64,000 bases of DNA from Candidatus Obscuribacterales bacterium (lineage in GTDB: Bacteria; Cyanobacteriota; Vampirovibrionia; Obscuribacterales; Obscuribacteraceae). Under the pieces are notes generated by a model. That model was not told where the DNA came from and did no database searches. It worked only from the letters and a program-made list of their open reading frames with translations. The first letter of the stretch is position 1. Each line of letters starts with the position of its first letter. Location: NCBI GenBank assembly GCA_019745415.1, contig JAIETF010000007.1, positions 62,001 through 126,000 on the forward strand. The letters are read 5' to 3'. Shown here one piece after another: positions 60,636 through 64,000 of the stretch. A program made the position numbers and the translations under genes.

Positions 60636-63164
60636 ATGACTATGAAAGAGCCGCTAAATGCCAAACTGACAAGATGGATGAGATCCACAATCTTTGTCTA
60701 CGTCATTTCAGTTTTACTTTCCTTTCCTCTGGCCGTAGCTACGGTCGCCCTCGTCACACCAGCGGTGGTACCACTGCAAGCAGAAACCGCCGCAATCGGC
60801 GTCAAGCAGTTCATAGGTCGCTCCGGACGCGAGCACGATCTAAATTCCTTGGAAATTACAAGACTCTTGGAGCGTTACAATCTCTCCTGGCTATATATCA
60901 CCGACGGCAGCGCCAAACCATCGGCAGAATCGGCACGGTTTGCCCCCTATCTAAACGATTATCCGATGCGCAGCGGGTTTATCAAACTAAGAGAAACCAA
61001 TTATTATGAGGCTGTAAGCAGCTTGAGTTCGGGTTATCTGATCCATGTCGGCATAGACGCCACTTTTCCAGGTCTGCCCCTTTCAGCTCCTGAAGATTTA
61101 CTCTTCTTCTGGAATATGCCCTTCCGTGGCGGTTCTATGATCGCTATCTTTCTCATCTCCGCAGTACTTAATTTCCTTGTACTAGCGCGCATCTTCCTAC
61201 AACCTCTTGCCAAATTCTCTAAGGAAATCAAAAATCTAGCCGAATCACCCGCACCAAGCACGGTGGCATTCGACAAAATCGTACTCTCCCCGATGGCTTC
61301 TAGCGAATTGTGGAATTTGAAGGGAGCCCTGCATGACTTTATCGCCGCCTTGAGCGAAAAAGAGAAGGAAGCAAGGGAAGCCATGCAGAAACAGGGCGGC
61401 GAAGCCGGACCCTGGCTCAAACCATCTGAAAAGGAACTGCAGGAAGTAAGCAATCAAAGCCTACCGAAAGTGAAAGCCAGCGGTCACAAAGCCACCGTGC
61501 ATGCTCTCAAAGCCCTGAAGCAGTCGGAAGAAGCCTTCGGAGAAAATATCACCGAAGGAGTAATCGAAAGATTCCCCGGTCTGGTCACAGGCGTGGTCTT
61601 TATGAAGGGCGAAGTGTTGGCGGGTAAAACCACCACCGAAAGCATCGTAAAGTCTGCCGGTCTCAAGGAAGGACAGTTGCTGGAACTAGCGGCGCTCAAT
61701 CTACAGCCGCTCTTTGAGCAAGCCCGCACCGCCGGTAAAGCCATAAATCTTGGTCCAATGTCGATGAAACGTACCGGTCTTGACTCCATCATGGTCAGAT
61801 TAAATGCCCAACACATAGTCATGGCCCCGATTAGACATAGAAGGCGCTACCTAGGTTTTCTTCTAGTTTTGACTAAAGAAGCACTTGGTCCCGACCAGAT
61901 AAGGGGGTTGGAGAGACTGTTAGATCAAACAGCCGGTTTATATAACAGTCTCTTGCAGAGAGAAGAAAAAGAAGAACAAATCTGGAACGACCCGCTCACC
62001 GAATTGCGTAACAAAGCATACTTGCAAGAGTCGGTTTCAGATCTGACTAGTTCGATGGGCATTACCAGCGGGCAAACCTACGCCATAGTCTATTTTAGTA
62101 TCAACTCTGAAAGCGGCAGTTGCGATAGCAATCTAGACAATTATGCCCTCTCGGTGGCGAAAGCCATGAAGCATCTAAAAGAAACAAAACACCTCGTCAA
62201 GCTTGGCGACCTGAGCAAACTAGATTTGGTGAGAGCGCAGCCGCTGGAATTTGCCATAATCATCAGAGGCGAAAATGAAACCTTTTATGAGCAGTGCTGC
62301 CTAGAACTTGGACGCCTATTGGAAACGGGCTTACGAGCCGAAAGAACAGTGGCGCACAATCTGGTGGTCAGCCTTGGTCTAGCTGTGTTTCCTTTTGATG
62401 CTATGAAAGGCGACGACGTGCTATCCAGAGCCAAACTAGCCATGGTACTGGCTGAAAATCTAGCCAAGCCTGAGAATAATCCCATACCACCAAACGGCTA
62501 TAGAGTCACTTTGTCGCTGGCCAAAGCCCGCAATGTACCGTCAAATTTCAAACCTTTACGCAAGTATACCGCCGTCAAAGGCGAGCTTGGTGTCATGGAC
62601 GGTGCGGAAGTGATTCAGTCGATGGCCAGCGGCGGACGCACCGGTGTGCTCACCGTAGAAGACCCGGTCACTAACCGCCAATTCACCTTGCTGGTGGAAG
62701 ACGGCAAAGCCATAGGGGCTGAACTAGGCAAAATGCAAGGCATGGATGCACTGATGGAATTTGTTTCCACCTTCGAAACCGGCACCTTTGTCTTTTCCGA
62801 AAAGCCAAGCCTCGATAAAGAATATCTTCACATCAAGAGAATGCCGATGCCGTCAATCATGAACTGCCTTATGGATTCGGCCCTGGCCACAGACAATCTC
62901 ACAGCAGCAAGACAGATTATCAAAGATCTCAAAACTCCCATCATGGCCCAATATTCCGACGCAGCCTGGCAAGAACTCTTCCGCCACGAAGAACCAGGAC
63001 ATAGAGAACAACATCTACTTAAAGAGATAATGCGCATGGCAGACGGCCGATTTGGGCTGGAAGCCATTTTCGGCGCCTTGTCTTATGCACCGACCGCCAT
63101 GGTCTGGCATGCGGCGGCGAGACTGATCAGTCACGGTCTAATCGGTTATGCTGTCAGGCGATAA
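60636..63164 (+). CDS. Membrane sensor with degenerate GGDEF and C-terminal DUF4388-like domain
   Basis: An 842-residue protein. Two membrane helices (about 18-40 and 175-200) enclose a periplasmic sensory domain; a HAMP-like/coiled-coil linker (SEKEKEAREAMQKQ) follows. Residues about 300-440 look GAF-like (VIERFPGLVTGVVF to RRRYLGFLLVLTKE). At about 451 NDPLTELRNKAYL opens a GGDEF domain, but the signature is replaced by AQPLEF, so no cyclase activity is expected. A DUF4388/PATAN-type domain starts near 645 (GELGVMDGAEVIQSMASGGR, then TGVLTVED). This domain set often occurs in gliding or motility regulators. Its stop overlaps the sbcC stop on the other strand by 11 bases. Confidence 0.82.
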   Translation: MTMKEPLNAKLTRWMRSTIFVYVISVLLSFPLAVATVALVTPAVVPLQAETAAIGVKQFIGRSGREHDLNSLEITRLLERYNLSWLYITDGSAKPSAESARFAPYLNDYPMRSGFIKLRETNYYEAVSSLSSGYLIHVGIDATFPGLPLSAPEDLLFFWNMPFRGGSMIAIFLISAVLNFLVLARIFLQPLAKFSKEIKNLAESPAPSTVAFDKIVLSPMASSELWNLKGALHDFIAALSEKEKEAREAMQKQGGEAGPWLKPSEKELQEVSNQSLPKVKASGHKATVHALKALKQSEEAFGENITEGVIERFPGLVTGVVFMKGEVLAGKTTTESIVKSAGLKEGQLLELAALNLQPLFEQARTAGKAINLGPMSMKRTGLDSIMVRLNAQHIVMAPIRHRRRYLGFLLVLTKEALGPDQIRGLERLLDQTAGLYNSLLQREEKEEQIWNDPLTELRNKAYLQESVSDLTSSMGITSGQTYAIVYFSINSESGSCDSNLDNYALSVAKAMKHLKETKHLVKLGDLSKLDLVRAQPLEFAIIIRGENETFYEQCCLELGRLLETGLRAERTVAHNLVVSLGLAVFPFDAMKGDDVLSRAKLAMVLAENLAKPENNPIPPNGYRVTLSLAKARNVPSNFKPLRKYTAVKGELGVMDGAEVIQSMASGGRTGVLTVEDPVTNRQFTLLVEDGKAIGAELGKMQGMDALMEFVSTFETGTFVFSEKPSLDKEYLHIKRMPMPSIMNCLMDSALATDNLTAARQIIKDLKTPIMAQYSDAAWQELFRHEEPGHREQHLLKEIMRMADGRFGLEAIFGALSYAPTAMVWHAAARLISHGLIGYAVRR

Positions 63165-64000
63165 AGTGCAACTTTGAGATACCGCCCCGCTTAGTAACCT
63201 GTATCTGCACCGGGAACATTTCTTTAACGTCGTTGATATGGGTGATAATCAGCACCCGCGAAAACTCTTGTTGAATGAGCTTGATAGCTTTGACCAGCCG
63301 CTCTCGACTGCTGTCGTCTTGCGAGCCGAAACCTTCATCAATAATCAAAGTTTCCAATTTAGAACCGGCTCGTCTGGCCAGCAAGCGAGACAAGGCGATA
63401 CGCAGAGCGAAGTTAACTTTGAAGGCCTCGCCCCCCGAATAAAGCTCATATGCCCTAGTCCCCAACTCATCGCCGATGACCAAATCAAGGGTCTCCGACA
63501 TGCCACCTGCTTTGGTGCGAGCTTGGGTAATCAGAGCAACATGCATCTTATTCTCGGTCAGACGAGACAAAATACGATTTGCTTCGCTCTCTATCTCAGG
63601 TATAGCATTCTCAATGATTACGGCCTGAATTCCCTTTTTACCGAGTGCTTCCGACAAAAACTCATAATCACTCAATTCTTCTTTGAGCGCTTCGATCTCC
63701 TTGAGCCGGTCTTCAATTGCTCTCAGTTCGCGCCCAACTGCCTCTTCTTTATCAAGCAAAACAGCCACTTTTCGTGAACTTTCATCGCGCTTATCTCTGA
63801 GTTCACCAAGCATAGGCAAAAGTCCATCAAGGGCGGCCTTCTCCCTATCCATTTCTTGATAGGCGCGCTTTAAAGCGATTTGCTCACTCTCCAAGCCGTC
63901 AACTATCTCTCTATTGCGACCTTCTTCCTGTTCTAGACTCTGCAATTTACCACTCAAAAGCGGCAGCTCTTCCGAGGCACGTTTGACGTCGCGTGCCTTC
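63154..64000 (-). CDS. sbcC: SbcC/Rad50-type nuclease subunit, C-terminal part (partial)
   Basis: The frame is open to the window edge, so only the last about 280 residues are present; the 5' part of the gene lies beyond 64000. A coiled coil (LGELRDKRDESSRKVAVLL, EDRLKEIEALKEEL) leads into the C-terminal ATPase half: AYELYSGGEAFKVNFALRIALS is the ABC signature of SbcC/Rad50, LETLIIDEGFGSQD is Walker B with the D-loop, and VLIITHIND the H-switch. SbcC with SbcD cleaves DNA hairpins and processes breaks; sbcD would be expected next to it, outside the window. Convergent with the sensor gene at 60636. Confidence 0.93.
   Translation of the reverse strand, partial: KARDVKRASEELPLLSGKLQSLEQEEGRNREIVDGLESEQIALKRAYQEMDREKAALDGLLPMLGELRDKRDESSRKVAVLLDKEEAVGRELRAIEDRLKEIEALKEELSDYEFLSEALGKKGIQAVIIENAIPEIESEANRILSRLTENKMHVALITQARTKAGGMSETLDLVIGDELGTRAYELYSGGEAFKVNFALRIALSRLLARRAGSKLETLIIDEGFGSQDDSSRERLVKAIKLIQQEFSRVLIITHINDVKEMFPVQIQVTKRGGISKLHFIA

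Noticed and set aside
61034-61453. 139-codon minus-strand frame inside the membrane sensor gene
   Set aside because: Antisense shadow without ribosome-binding site or domain.
63238-63777. 179-codon plus-strand frame antisense to sbcC
   Set aside because: The minus strand encodes SbcC with intact signature and Walker B motifs; the plus frame has no known features.

Overview
The window is a gene-dense bacterial chromosome segment (about 50 protein genes and one tRNA, most intergenic gaps under 250 bases) with no phage, integrase, CRISPR array or rRNA operon. The content suggests a free-living, heterotrophic, didermic bacterium: many proteins have Sec signal peptides, there are LolA-like and Spy/CpxP-like periplasmic proteins, a penicillin-acylase family hydrolase, uptake systems for nucleosides and peptides/pyruvate, and an unusual wealth of TPR proteins, multi-domain signalling proteins and a TPR-CHAT protease. 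This mix resembles the non-photosynthetic sister group of Cyanobacteria (Melainabacteria/Vampirovibrionia, e.g. Obscuribacterales). That placement is inference from gene style only; no phylogenetic marker was aligned.

Layout. 1-4.7 kb: the end of a truncated gene, a transposase-derived zinc-ribbon protein, and a two-gene minus operon (degenerate-GGDEF protein plus secreted protein). 4.7-10.5 kb: an EF-hand protein, the transporter pair nupC-cstA, and two tandem paralogous secreted proteins. 10.6-13.9 kb: a SolA-type amine oxidase (H2O2 producer), an LRR secreted protein and a catalase-related haem protein. 14.0-16.7 kb: a 63-codon ORF with its own promoter, a strong intrinsic terminator and a second hairpin, then an ABC-2 exporter operon that can only be transcribed by reading through the terminator, a candidate attenuation system. 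16.8-21.8 kb: a TPR-like protein, a membrane-anchored spermidine-synthase-like protein, a zinc-ribbon protein and a K+ channel. 21.8-28.2 kb: minus-strand secreted/TPR genes on either side of prfC. 28.4-31.3 kb: a PP2C phosphatase, a LuxR-type response regulator and a NarL-system type histidine kinase, with structured intergenic DNA. 31.5-38.5 kb: DUF2252, TPR, tRNA-Pro(UGG), a zinc-ribbon/SH3 protein, class II aldolase and a histidine phosphatase. 38.5-44.2 kb: a minus-strand group with a Spy-like protein, a TPR-CHAT protease preceded by nested inverted repeats, a low-complexity secreted protein and an OmpR-type regulator. 44.3-47.2 kb: TPR and SpoIID-like proteins. 47.3-58.6 kb: a minus cluster of TPR protein, small secreted protein, DUF3160, penicillin acylase and a 1606-residue hybrid kinase. 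58.7-64 kb: uridine kinase-like protein, DUF2142/GT-C-like membrane protein, a membrane sensor with degenerate GGDEF and DUF4388-like domains, and the C-terminal part of sbcC running off the window.

The best candidates for undescribed biology are the attenuator in front of the ABC-2 exporter (13964-14311), the operator-like nested repeats in front of the TPR-CHAT gene (42022-42070), and the IS1595-derived zinc-ribbon/winged-helix protein at 641-1804. Many starts had to be chosen between ATG and upstream TTG/GTG codons; the choice is stated for each gene. Domain assignments rest on recognising motifs by eye, not on database searches.
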